From Temnothorax longispinosus (lineage: Eukaryota > Arthropoda > Insecta > Hymenoptera > Formicidae), in NCBI RefSeq assembly GCF_030848805.1, contig NC_092364.1, positions 14,055,447-14,119,446 on the forward strand: DNA of 64,000 nucleotides, written 5' to 3'. Shown here in pieces: positions 22,194 through 33,830 of the stretch. Position 1 is the stretch's first letter, and each line of letters starts with the position of its first letter. The notes beneath the pieces were generated by a model, which was not told the origin of the DNA, made no database searches, and saw only the letters and a list, made by a program, of their open reading frames with translations. A program made the translations under genes and the position numbers.

Positions 22194-24351
22194 TATTGAT
22201 AAAAGTAATAAAAATTTGCGACGAGATAAACTGCATTAGTAAAATAAAAATTAGATGTTTAAAATATAATTAAATGCCTAAATTTTCTTAGAAGTTGCTT
22301 CAGTTAAATTGAAATAAAATATATCAATTTAATTTTGTTATTCGTATGTTTCATTTTTTAGATTTCAGTACCAAAAAATTATAGAGTTCTAATGTGTGCA
22401 CTTTTGCTTGAAGTAGACAGGAAGGATCCGGAACTAGATAAATATAAATTCCGTCAATACATATCTGTACCATCTTATGCGGTGATTATTGCTGTGGGCT
22501 TACTAAAGGAAAAAGAACTCAACGAAGAAATGAATATATTTGCCGAAGAATACATTTTCAAGACTAAATATATAAATGATTTTCCTTCCACCATAATTAA
22601 AGAAATGTTGCAGTTTACCGAATGTTTATGTGGATCTTACGTGTGGGGTAAAGTACATAAATTTTTTAATATTATTTATTTGAATTGAATTAAATTTAAA
22701 TTTTTGTAACTTCTTTTAAATTATTTTGATGTTTATTAAAATTTATACGTATAATAAATTTTTGTTTTTTTGGTTTATTACTCTGCAAACCCATAGTGTG
22801 TTATTTTAGTTGGAGCTTCTTCTTACGCATTTCTTGCCGTTTATAATCACATCATTTAACACGATTGAACGTATTAACTTTTAATTTTATGCTTATGCGT
22901 GTTAAATGACGTAATTTAACACATAAAGAAGCATGTAAAAAAAGCGTCAGTTAAATGAGTCATTTTTAGATGTTTCTGGATGTAAAAATAACACTCGGAT
23001 TTGCAGTTCAATCTTTCCATTGGTTTTTGTTATTACATTTCAAATAATATATCTCCAGGTAGATACGATATATGCCTGCTTCCACCAAGTATCGCCCATT
23101 TCGAAATAGAATGTCCATGTATGATATTTATTTCACCGTTTCTAATTTACGGAGATCGTTCTTATGTCGGTTATTTACTAGCTCGGAACATCTCACAGAT
23201 CTGGGCAGGAAATTTAGTTATATGTTGCAATTATGAACATTTGTGGTTAAATAAGAGTTTCAGCATTTTTATTTCGAGAAAAATCATGCGCACAATTTAT
23301 ATCATGAAGGTATAGATGTCTTTCATCCGTTCCTGAATTCTTTCTGGACTATTTTCTGAAATTGTATTGTGTAAATACTGTAAATTGTATTGTAGGTCCA
23401 AGAACCCGCAAATGTTGCTTTGCTAAAATGCTTATTACCTAATTTGGAAGATTCGTCACCTGACGTCACTAAATATGTGCCATATTTTCTTTTATGTCAT
23501 CTATATAGAGAATATGTTAGGAGGACCCACATTATTCAAACCATTTCTTAAATCTTATTTTAATAATTTTGGATTTAGAAGCTAATACTGCAGATTGGTT
23601 AAATTACTTGTATCAAAAATTTCCTAACAATAAGGAGGTAACATCCTTTTTATACATACAAAAAAAACCATAGTTTTATCAGTATATATTTATACATTTA
23701 GCATTAAAAATAATAATTTCTATGTTGATTTCAAATGTTAGATGGTGTTGAATGGCGCTTGTGGTTCGGTGACACTTTTTCTACACCTGTCTTACCGGAA
23801 TTGTCGGAAAAGTCTTTATGGGAAGAAAAATGTTCCGTGTTAGCTGAAAAATGGATCAAATGTGATAGTGAAACCCGTAATTATGTACCTACCTCTTTTG
23901 ACAGCAGCCGAGTGGAACCTCTGTAACGTTGAGAAAATAATATTATTAAAATATCTACATTCTTCTCGTGGGAGCCTGTCCATAGGAAAACTGAATTCTA
24001 TTTCCAATTGTTTATTTTCCCGTATCAAAAATAATGAAATACGGTAAATATGCATATCCTCATTCACACAAATTGATTCGCAATTACTTAACGTAAAACG
24101 TAACGCACGTATTTTGCAGGCTTCTTTGGCTGCTATTATGCATTAAAGTTGGATGGCCTGAGAAAGTTAGGTCAGCTTTGTATTTTGCCATTAAATATTG
24201 TTCGACAAATTATGCATGTTCTATATTTCAATCATTGTACGAATGGCCAAAAATGAGTCAACGAACGATCAAAAGATATCATAAAAATAAAGAAAAGATG
24301 TTGAATGAAACTTGGGAGAGAATCGGCCAAATTTTACACCAAAATTTATAA

Positions 24352-25689
24352 TTATTTTTGCAACAATTAACCTAATTTTTTTTTAATGGGTAAGTCATTA
24401 GTAAACGTAAATGTTACTTTTTCCCTTGTTCATGTGAGTATAAAGTTTCATCAAAATCAGAATTTTCAGATTCGCGAAGTACCCTTGTTTATAGATTATT
24501 TCGAAAGGCAATTACCTACAGAATCAAATAAACAATACGGAGAGAGATATTTCACCAAGTAGTCAAGTCTATAGATTAGATATACGATATAAAAGGAAAG
24601 AAACTGGATTCTTTCTGGCTGACATGTTGGTCCTTGAGGACGACGTTTTTAAACTGCTGCTAAGAAAAATATAAACAATTTTCAACCATTCCTTCTTCAA
24701 TTTTTTTTTGAAAATGTAATTAATTTTATTTTATTACTTTTAAATAAAAATGTTCAGAAAGTTAAATTTTTGTTAAAATGTCATTATTTTATAATTATGC
24801 TTTAAAATAAAGCCGAATTTGGTTCTAAAAGTAGCTCAATGTGGCCAACCATCAAATTAAAAAAAAAGCAAAATTTTGATGCAATGTAAACGAACGATTA
24901 GTATCAGTGTGCTATGGAAGCACCCATCACCTATCATAATCCACCAGCGAAATTCAATAATTATTTTGGCTGTGGTACTGTGTATAAATAAAAAAATGTA
25001 TACGCAGGCAAATTGTAAAAAATTGTGACTAAATCAAAACGTAAAATAACTTCTTAGAAGATGTGATATCAACATTAAGCCGCGATCTTGAAAGCAGTTT
25101 GTATGGTATACCATGCTGAAGTTCTTGGGAATTATAATTATATGAAAAATATCTCGTTTTGAAACAGAGAGCTGATATCGAGGACGTAAACGTATTTCCC
25201 TTGATAACTTGCACAGTTGTGATTGCATCTGGTTTCCTTATGTTCATCCTTATATTTTTTACAATATTAAATTAAAAAATTTTTTAATAAGAAAAAAGGA
25301 TCTATCCCATTAATTTAAACGTTTTTTAAACATTATCTTTTTATTACTAAAAACGTTTTTAAAAACGTTTAAAAACTATTTCTTTGCTATTTGGGATATT
25401 TATCCAATGTATTTTTAATATTTCTAAAAATAATACTACAATATTTGTCGCAGAGATATATCTAACATTGATCGAAATGTTTATAATAAATATTTATATT
25501 ATATTGCTAAAAGATATAAAAAAACATTTCAGTTTATATACAAGAAATATTTTTCAATACATTTCTAAAATGTTCAATACATTTGTACACTTATCATTGA
25601 GGATAAACTCCCAATATACACTCATCATTGAAAGTTTAATCCACAACTTACCTAAACCTTAATGGTCAATACTTAATCTATACCTAAAT
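24352..25689. other. AT-rich sequence, possible orphan exon only
   Basis: Mostly AT-rich intergenic sequence. After a TTTTCAG at 24463-24469 there is a short open segment (IREVPLFIDYFERQLPTES) that stops at 24,558. A different frame then runs to about 24,674 (DIRYKRKETGFFLADMLVLE). I do not recognise it; it could be a decayed exon. Confidence 0.4.
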
Positions 25690-25790
25690 TTAAGTGTTGA
25701 CACTTAACTTTGATGACAAACACTAAACTTACGCCCCTAAATTTGTGTGTTAACACTTGGGTGTTAACCATCAAAGTTGAGTGTATTTTT
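25690..25790. repeat. Imperfect hairpin
   Basis: ACACTTAACTTTGATGAC on the left pairs with CATCAAAGTTGAGTGT on the right. Further pairing involves AACACT/AGTGTT motifs. It is probably the decayed end of a MITE. Confidence 0.45.
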
Positions 25791-25875
25791 TCATAAGGGG
25801 TTGACAATGTTTAGTGGAAACGAACTAAACGATAGATGGCATTAAGATTACACCTAGTTACAACAATTACATATA

Positions 25876-26440
25876 TGTAACTCTGAATAAATATAAGAAT
25901 TATAAGATATTTTTAGAGAAACATCTATCCAAAGTGATCGATGTAAAAATTGAATACACCCACAATACGATACTTTCAGATGTAAAATTCAAATTGAATA
26001 TGAAACAAGACCAAACTCTCCTGCACTATTCTGACTAACACCTGCGCAAACTGCTGATGCGGTTTATATCCTTTCCTATTGTCTAACAACAACAAGCTAA
26101 ACAATGATATTTTTCTACATGAATGTAGAATGTATAAAAGTCCAATTTTTTTCAGCTAATATGTTCTACAGCATGGTTTCCTTGCCAAGACATCTCATCT
26201 GTCAAATTTGCATAATCTGCTACGATAAAATTTAAACACTATTTGTATGGATTTCGCGTATATTTATTTACATAAAAACAATGACAATCGATTGATTATT
26301 ATTGATATTAATGATAAAACTAATAAAAATTTACAAAGAAATAGAACGTTAATGAAAGAGAAATGAAATACTTTTACACATAAAGTGACAATATTTCTTA
26401 GAAATTACTTCAGTTGAACTAAAATAAAATATATATGTAT
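25876..26440 (+). pseudogene. LTA4H-like pseudogene, copy 2, first part
   Basis: Aligns with copy 1 from the end of its third block through two exons and the following intron. The exon at 25980-26096 (CKIQIEYET...) has TGG changed to TGA before LTP. The exon at 26156-26224 (WFPCQD, SSVKFA) has an in-frame TAA. Both splice donors are lost (CTAAAC and ATAAAA in place of GTAAAT and GTAAGA). It lacks the MITE and PLE found in copy 1, so it is a useful empty site. It continues at 34449 after a TTAA insertion. Confidence 0.85.
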
Positions 26441-27289
26441 TTAACCCTTCGCCCGTATTCTGGGTCGTAAATGGCACAAGCCGAAATTCAAAATAGAATA
26501 CCGCCGAAATGAAAAAAGGGGGGGGGCTTGCTTTTCCTCGTAAAAAAAGTAGGTAGTGGGGAGAACTCATGCCCAAAGTTTCGTTGGAATTCGCCAGTGT
26601 GTGCTTGACCAGCAGCGAGTCAAAGTGCGTCCAGTGCCAATATTGACCCTGTTTACGGACAGTGCCAGACTTTCGTGCAAGGAAGTAAAATTAATTTAAC
26701 GTCATTTTCATATTACTACAGTTATTTTTAACTTATATAAGTGATATTTTTTTATAATTGTGTATATTATATATATATATATAACCTCAAAATGTGAGTG
26801 GATGAAAACACGTGTAAAAAGAAATTACATGTACTTTCAGAGTACAATGGATGATCAAGCGACAAATATCAGATATTATTTACGAGAAAGACGATTTTAT
26901 ATGATTTTTTAATAAAATAATGTAAAAATTACGCTAAAAATCTTATTTTTCTTTAACTCAAAAAAAACGCCATTTTCAATCCTCAGAATAATTATACTTT
27001 TTAAAAATGACCCATATACAGAATTTTTTTCTTGAAAGTACACATATTTAACTATAAAACCTCGTTGGAATTTTTTCTTTTGATTTAAAATTCAATGAGA
27101 TATGATTTTTTTAATAAAAATGGATTTTTCTCAATTTTTTGCATAAAGAATTATTTATAAACAATTTATTTTATAATGAATCGCTAAATAAACTTTGGGA
27201 TTATAAAATAGGATAGTATACAAGTATCCCTGCTAAAAATGACCGATTGAATCCGATTAAAAATTTTGAATCCGCATGAATCTGGATTC

Positions 27290-27490
27290 TTGATCCGGAA
27301 ATCACGGATTTATAACGATTACACCGACTGAAAACGATTGAAACGGATTGGTATTCAAGGATGTAATTTCAATCGGATTCTATCGATTTGAATTGTTATG
27401 ATTTTATAACGATTACACTGATTGAAAACGATTGAAACGGATTGGTATTCAAAGATGTAATTTCAATCAGTTTCTATCGGTTTGAATCGT
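27290..27490. repeat. ~104-bp tandem repeat, interrupted
   Basis: Two units start near 27,309 and 27,413 with TTATAACGATTACAC and contain GATTGAAACGGATTGGTATT. A third unit follows the inserted elements at about 31,697-31,810. Confidence 0.75.
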
Positions 27491-27492
27491 CA

Positions 27493-28200
27493 GGCTGAAA
27501 TCCCATGGTGCGGAAAGGAAGTGCGGAATAGAGAATGCGTCATAGACATAGCCAATCAGAGCTATGCCGCAGTGTTTACGATTTTTCCTGCATGCGTTCG
27601 TGGCGCAGTTGCGTTAAAGATTTGCGTCATAGAGCCATAACCTTAGTATTTGATCGGAGCATTGGAGTTCTCATGTATACTTTTATTAAAACTTTAATAG
27701 ACTCTTCAACCATCATTATTTTGGTTTCCATATTCACACAAAACAGTTTTTAGCCAAAAACGTCAACAATACTGTATGGCGTGTATGATCGAGACCAACA
27801 GTACTGTGCATCACGCATTCCGCATTCCGCAAGTCTTTGACCGGCCTGTTCACATGGTGCAGAAAAATGATCAAAAATGCGTCAATGCAATTCAAAAATT
27901 TAAAAATATTGTTTTCAACTTTTTTATATTCAATATGAAATTTTATTTAATGTTATATTAATAATTATTATTGCTATTACAAAGATTATTTTTTATAAAA
28001 ACGTTTGAATTATTTTAATAAAATGTTTATTATATATCAATTATTTTCATTCCGGATGCGTCATTGCTCGTCTATGACGCACCATGGGCACAGGGCGGGA
28101 GACATTTGCAGAATGCGTTGACGCGGCATAGCTCTGATTGGCTGTGTCTATGACGCATTCTCTATTCCGCACTTCCATTCCGCACCATGGGATTTCAGCC
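27493..28200. mobile_element. MITE with GGCTGAAATCCCATGG ends
   Basis: Inverted arms of about 100 bases start GGCTGAAATCCCATGGTGCG and end with the complement. Both contain GAATGCGTCATAGACA-like sequence and GCCAATCAGAGCTATGCCGC. The flanking triplets are TCA and TTA, compatible with a mutated TWA target but not decisive. Confidence 0.75.
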
Positions 28201-29370
28201 TTACACGCAGAAAATTTTTCTCGAAAATACAAGTATACACGAACAAAGTAAATACCATACTAATCTTGCACGGCTAGAATATAGTCATAATATGCAAAAG
28301 ATTTCAAGAAAGTATAGGAAATTTAGAGAGCAAAGAATAAAAATATGGCTAATGGACAAAAAACGAGACGTCTGTTGCAGTCATGGCAAAAACATAAGTT
28401 GCTGTTTGCTGTTATAGGCTGTGGCGGTCAGCTGTCCGCCACGAGCGAACTTGAGAACACTTGAGAACGCTGTAGAAACCCTGCCGAGTTACCCTAGATA
28501 TAGGGGTCGATGTTGAATCTTAATCACGCGAGAATATACCGGCAATGCGCCGCGTAGCGGGCGCGAACCGAACCCTTTCGCCGCGCGAGCCCGCGTTGCC
28601 GCTCGCGCCGCGCGCCTTCCGTCGTCTATATACATATTAGTATAGGACTTTTTTTACTTTTCTCATATTTTCTTGTTATAGTCCGAGAGGTAGCAACACA
28701 AAAATGTCAGCGATTTGATTAGTCTTGGAACAAAGTAATTTCTCTTGTTCTAATAGTGTTGTTGATGAAATACAGAGTCTGACTGCGCTGTCTCGCTGGA
28801 ATGGGCGTTGCGGCGCCTTTGATCTTGTCGAAAAAACACTTATGTTGGAAGAATTTGATTAGTGCTGAGCTTTTATATATTTATTGTTTTTTGTATAAAG
28901 AAATGTTTTAGAAAAGTCTGGCATGCAACTGACACTGGAAAATGAGTCTGACATCCTCCCAAAGTCGTTATAAAAAGTCAATTTGTAGAATTATTTGATT
29001 AGAACTGTAACTTGTCAAGATGGTAGTTTAAATATATAAAATTATTAAAAAAATAAGTCTGGCTACTTGTACTGGCTGGAAAATTGGTCTGGCACCCCCT
29101 TTAAAGTCGTCTGCACGAGCGCACCGGTAGCTCGTTGCCCGCCGTATTTGTAATATTATTAACGCATTACTCATTGAAAAAGATTTTACTTGTCCAAAAG
29201 GAGAAACGTAAACGATTTCGTGCTTATTAATAGTGGAATAATGTGTAATTAATTATGTAATAATCAGAAATAAAGTAATTTAAAAATAAAACTATATTTT
29301 AAAGTAGTCAACATTATGAAAGTATACGCTTATAAAAAATCAATTAACTTTATTTATTAAAATTATTAAT

Positions 29371-30089
29371 TTATTCATCTGGATAATCTGTAATCAAACT
29401 TTCAATTTCTGATGAACTTTCATTTTCATCATCGGTGAGCTTGGTATTGTCGGTATCGTCATCGGATTCTTCTTCGATTTCCTTTGATTGAGTGCGTTCA
29501 TGATCTGAAAATGATTCAAAGTTGAATTTATTATTAAATTACACGATTTTAATAAGCTGCGATAAAAACAAAACTTTTACAAACTAAACTAATTAACTCG
29601 TTTTATTTGCAAAAAAATAATTATTATTTAATTAAAATCATATTTTTAAAGTCATGATTAAAGAATTATTAACAGTATTTAAACCAAAATTCTTTATATT
29701 TTTATAAACTAAAATATTATAATATTATACAATAAATAAATAATTAGTTATTATAATAATAAGTATCTTTATTAATTTCAAATCATTTGTTGCATCATTA
29801 TTATAACTTTATTACTAGTTTTATTATTCAAAATTAATTTTGCATTCATTTAAAATAAAATTAATTTATGAAATATACCTTCATTTGCTTCCTCATTCGA
29901 TTCAAGTAATATCCTATATCGCTCACGAACGGGCAGTTGCACTCCTTCGAACCAAGTAAACTCGTACTTTTCGTCAACTTCTTTCCAGCCATTCTCAATC
30001 GGAGACAAATTTGTCATATGCTGCAAATAAGCATTTCTCCAAATGGTTGCGATGTGTGACGCTCTCAAAAGTTGTACTTGATGCGTCAT
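29371..30089 (-). pseudogene. Two-exon C-terminal coding remnant, left palindrome arm
   Basis: The upstream exon (29879 to about 30,089) reads LLRASHIATIWRNAYLQHMT, then SPIENGWKEVDEKYEFTWFE. The frame passes a GTATAT donor and TTTTCAG acceptor into a second exon (29371-29504). That exon encodes a very acidic tail (EEESDDDTDNT, DYPDE) and stops. Phases agree across the intron. I do not recognise the protein. The W-rich segment with an acidic end resembles C-termini of transposon-encoded proteins, but this is a guess. The 5' part is absent because the palindrome centre cuts it. Confidence 0.55.
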
Positions 30090-30117
30090 CTATACCTCCA
30101 TGTCAATCCGAATTAAA

Positions 30118-30818
30118 GCAACAACTTTTGAGAGCGTCATGCATCGCAACCATTTGGAGAAACGCTTATTTGCAGCATATGACAAAGTCTCCGATTGAGA
30201 ATGGCTGGAAAGAAGTTGACGAAAAGTACGAGTTTACTTGGTTCGAAGGAGTGCAACTGCCCCCGTTCGTGAGCGATATATATTACTTGAATCGAATGAG
30301 GAAGAAAATGAAGGTATATTTCATAAATTAATTTTATTTTAAATGAATGCAAAATTAATTTTGAATAACTAAACTAGTAATAAAGTTATAATAATGATGC
30401 AACAAATAATTTGAAATTAATAAAGATACTTATTATTATAATAACTAATTATTTATTTATTGTATAATATTATAATATTTTAGTTTATAAAATATAAAGA
30501 ATTTTGGTTTAAATACTGTTAATAAATCTTTAATCATGACTTTAAAAATATGATTTTAAGATAATAATTATTTTTTTGCAAATAAAACGAGTTAATTAGT
30601 TTAGTTCGTAAAAGTTTTGTTTTTATCGCAGCTTATTAAAATCGTGTAATTTTAATAATAAATTCAACTTTGAATCATTTTCAGATCATGAACGTACTCA
30701 ATCAAAGGAAATCGAAGAAGAATCCGATGACGATACCGACAATACCGAGCTCACCGATGATGAAAATAAAAGTTCATCAGAAATTGAAAGTTTGATTACA
30801 GATTATCCAGATGAATAA
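30118..30818 (+). pseudogene. Two-exon C-terminal coding remnant, right palindrome arm
   Basis: Mirror copy of 29371-30089: a first exon to about 30,312 and a second at 30685-30818 ending with DYPDE and a stop. A two-base expansion of the C run at about 30,259 shifts the frame after GVQLP, so this arm is broken while the left arm stays open. Codon-level differences (for example SHIATIW against SCIATIW) show the arms have diverged slightly since duplication. Confidence 0.55.
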
Positions 30819-31940
30819 ATTAATAATTTTAATAAACAAAGTTAATTAATTTTTTATAAGCGTATACTTTCATAATGTTGACTACTTTAAAATATAGTTT
30901 TATTTTTAAATTACTTTATTTCTGATTATTACCTAATTAATTACACATTATTCCAATACTAATAAGCACGAAATCGTTTACGTTTCTCCTTTTGGACAAG
31001 TAAAATCTTTTTCAATGAGTAATGCGTTAATAATATTACAAATACGGCGGGCAACGAGCTACCGGCGCGCTCGTGCAGACGACTTTAAAGGGGGTGCCAG
31101 ACCAATTTTCCAGCCAGTACAAGTAGCCAGACTTATTTTTTTATAATTTTTATATATTTAAACTACCATCTTGACAAGTTACAGCTCTAATCAAATGATT
31201 CTACAAATCGACTTTTTACAACGACTTTGGGAGGATGTCAGACTCATTTTCCAGTGTCAGTTGCATGCCAGACTCTTCTAAAACATTTCTTTATACAAAA
31301 AACAATAAATATATAAAAGCTCAGCACTAATCAAATTCTTCCAACATAAGTGTTTTTTCGACAAGATCAAAGGCGCCGCAACGCCCATTCTAGCGAGACA
31401 GCGCAGCCAGACTCTGCATTTCATCAACAACACTATTAAAACAAGAGAAATTACTTTGTTCCAAGACTAATCAAATCGCTGACACTTTTGTGTCGCTATT
31501 AGTATGGCTCCCGGACTATTAGTATGGCAAACTTATTTACCTTTAGGTCACAAGATGTATCTGATCAAACTATTACTTTTCTATTGTCATATATTAATTT
31601 CCGGTTGAATACGCGTATATCCTACCGGTGCGATGCAAATCTAGTAAATTTTATTATGAGTATTCTACATTTTTCGAGAAAAATTTCTGCGTGTATGATT
31701 TCATAACGATTATACCGATTGGAAACGATTGAAACGGATTCGTACTCAAAGATGTAATTTCACTCGTTTTCTATCGGTTTGAATCAGTCTAAATTGTTAT
31801 GATTTCGTGAACCCCGAAATCACAAAATTATAATGATTTAAACGGATTGACTAACCGATTCAAACTGATAGAATCCGTGAATTCCGGATATATAAACAGG
31901 ATTATTCACTACTTTATTATAATTCCTTTCTTTTTACTAC

Positions 31941-32193
31941 AAAGGACCCCGCAGAATCCTTATAGGAAATGGCTTTCGGCTAATTTTTTTTTAAATTTGA
32001 TATGTAGTAGTTCTCAACACATAGAACAAAAGTGTCCATAGCCCCAAGGTACGATCACGGGTAGTTTTCGAGATACAGCACCCCAAAGTTGGACTTTTCG
32101 TACCTTATTGCAGCGTAGTGCGGGTGCAGTCAATGTCGATGTACGATGATGCTTACGATTAAGGTGGGTGTACAGGTGCTTGTGTGCGTGTGT

Positions 32194-32244
<51 letters not shown>

Positions 32245-32326
32245 AGCAGAGATAAGGATCCAAGGTTCGTCACTTCCGCAGTATTTTATGACTCCAAACC
32301 CTCTCTACTGTGTCTGTGTGTGCGCG

Positions 32327-32365
<39 letters not shown>

Positions 32366-32535
32366 CACACACACACCGTAGAGAGAGTTTGGAATCATAA
32401 AATACTGCGGGAGTGACGAACCTTGGATCCTTATCTCTGCTGACACACACACACACACACACACACACACCGTAGAGAGGGTTTGGAGTCATAAAATACT
32501 GCGGAAGTGACGAACCTTGGATCCTTATCTCTGCT

Positions 32536-32620
<85 letters not shown>

Positions 32621-32859
32621 GCACCTGTACACCCACCTTAATCGTAAGCATCATCGTACATTGACATCGACTGCACCCGCACTACGCTGCAATAAGGTAC
32701 GAAAAGTCCAACTTTGGGGTGCTGTATCTCGAAAACTACCCGTGATCGGACCTTGGGGCTATGGACACTTTTGTTCTATGTGTTGAGAACTACTACATAT
32801 CAAATTTTAAAAAAAATTAGCCGAAAGCCATTTCCTATAAGGATTCTGCGGGGTCTTTT
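31941..32859. mobile_element. Palindromic element with (GT)n arms and a triplicated core
   Basis: Arms begin AAAGGACCCCGCAGAATCCT and end with the complement. Each contains about 270 bases of matching sequence, then (GT)n or (CA)n. The centre holds a ~66-bp segment (CAGAGATAAGGATCCAAGG to ACCCTCTCTAC) once in plus orientation (32243-32306) and twice in minus (about 32,377-32,443 and 32,471-32,538), separated by CA/GT tracts. Confidence 0.8.
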
Positions 32860-32865
32860 CACGAT

Positions 32866-33830
32866 TGATGCGGATTCAATACGATTCATGTGATCATTTT
32901 ATTTACCCGATTAAAATAGATTAGGATTAATACGATTGAAACCGATTCAGTCGGATTCAGATGAATCCGGAAATATCGCATTAAATCCGATTTCGGTGTT
33001 GTATTAAAATTTTACGATTGATGCGGATTCAATACGATTCATGTGGTCACTTTATTCACCTGATTAAAATGGATTGGCATTAATACGATTGAAACCAATT
33101 CAGTCGGATTCAGATAAATCCGGAAATATCACATTAAGGGGATGCTAAAGCCGACCAAATTACCGACAATTACATTTCAAAGCTCTCATTTTGAAACGGC
33201 TTTATAGATCGCAAAATCCTTTTACAGGAGTAAAGTAGAGGTACTAATGAAGGGTGGGATTGTCAAATAATTAGTAATAATTGAAAAAAATTTTTAAATG
33301 TTGTCATCTCATAACCTTATTTTCTGATATAAATAGTTGTATACGTAATATGTACGAAATTAAAGTTTCCCACCCTTCAGAAGACGTGCACAAACAATAA
33401 CGTACCTTTGAAATTGAGATTGAAAGCCTGGAATAAAAATGAGAGCTTTGAAACGATCGTGTATATTTTTCACAAAAATATTCACGCAGAGCAGCAATTA
33501 TGTCACAGCAGTAGTTCACGGATCTTGCGAGAGATGGCGAGCAATCGAAAAAAGGACAGATGTCATTTCGTTAGACAAAGACAGATATAGGGAAAACAAA
33601 ATTAGAAAGGTTGACATTATCGACATCGAGGAAGTTCGCCAGTCACTGTAGGATCCCCTTAAATCCGATTTCGGTGTTGTATTAAAATTTTACGATTGAT
33701 GCGGATTCAACACGATTCATGTGCTCACTTTATTCACCCGATTAAAATGGATGTGCATTAATACGATTGAAACTGATAACGACGGATTCAGATCAATCCG
33801 GAAATGCCGAATTAAAAACGATTCCGATTG
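32866..33830. repeat. ~147-bp tandem repeat, interrupted by a MITE
   Basis: Unit starts (ACGATTGATGCGGATTCAA) occur near 32,868, 33,014 and 33,690. Subtracting the 525 bases added by the MITE at 33138-33658 gives a period of 146-149. The uninterrupted unit at about 32,976 shows the single TTAA that the MITE duplicated. Confidence 0.8.
33138..33658. mobile_element. TTAA-targeting MITE, family 2, copy b
   Basis: 521 bp, same termini and length as 14511-15031, bounded by TTAA at 33134-33137 and 33659-33662. The neighbouring tandem unit reads ...ATTAAATCCGATTTCGG without it, a direct empty site. The near-identity to copy a implies recent movement. Confidence 0.9.

Larger units (their letters stand above)
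19572..24351 (+). pseudogene. LTA4H-like (M1 aminopeptidase) pseudogene, copy 1
   Basis: Exon-like blocks follow leukotriene A4 hydrolase from N to C: 19572-19627, 20038-20150, 20236-20393, 20476-20587, 21166-21234, 22362-22647, 23059-23309, 23396-23637, 23742-24043 and 24120-24351. Recognisable segments are FPCQDTPSVKFTYSAT, YVWG then RYDICLLPPS, AGNLV, and a C-terminal part ending QILHQNL. The family hydrolyses leukotriene A4 or N-terminal residues using HExxH-x18-E zinc ligands and a GxMEN motif. Here HEISH is replaced by RNISQ, WLNEG by WLNKS, and GGMEN by FEIEC, so zinc binding and catalysis are lost. Frame breaks occur near 23,515, 23,578, 23,750 and 23,899, and about 20 residues after the zinc region are missing. 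Introns hold a MITE and a PLE fragment. No real gene product is expected. Confidence 0.85.
28662..31522. repeat. 2.8-kb palindrome with 45-bp spacer
   Basis: Arms 28662-30075 and 30121-31522 are near-identical reverse complements; the spacer is 30076-30120. Outer parts of each arm carry three diverged repeats spaced about 140 bp, with TTTGATTAG and AGTCTG...CTGG cores. Inner parts carry the same short two-exon coding remnant on opposite strands. Small indels distinguish the arms, so they are not an assembly copy of one sequence. Confidence 0.9.
28204..31693. mobile_element. Tc1/mariner-type MITE ends (CACGCAGAAA) holding a 2.8-kb palindrome
   Basis: Ends are CACGCAGAAAATTTTTCTCG and CGAGAAAAATTTCTGCGTG, flanked by TA at 28202-28203 and 31694-31695. 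The centre is occupied by a long palindrome at 28662-31522. A GC-rich single-copy stretch lies at about 28,430-28,640. Confidence 0.8.

Noticed and set aside
22800..22990. Possible MITE in the LTA4H-like intron (CATCATTTAACACG with CGTGTTAAATGACG)
   Set aside because: Pairing is short and interrupted and no termini or target duplication can be defined.
24470..24674. Possible last exon of a further host gene
   Set aside because: A splice acceptor and a short open segment are visible, but the frame stops after 29 codons and the continuation needs a frame change; no family recognised.
32146..32654. Long frames rich in Cys-Val or His-Thr on both strands (up to 122 residues)
   Set aside because: They are translations of (GT)n/(CA)n tracts in the palindromic element at 31941-32859 and appear in several frames on both strands.
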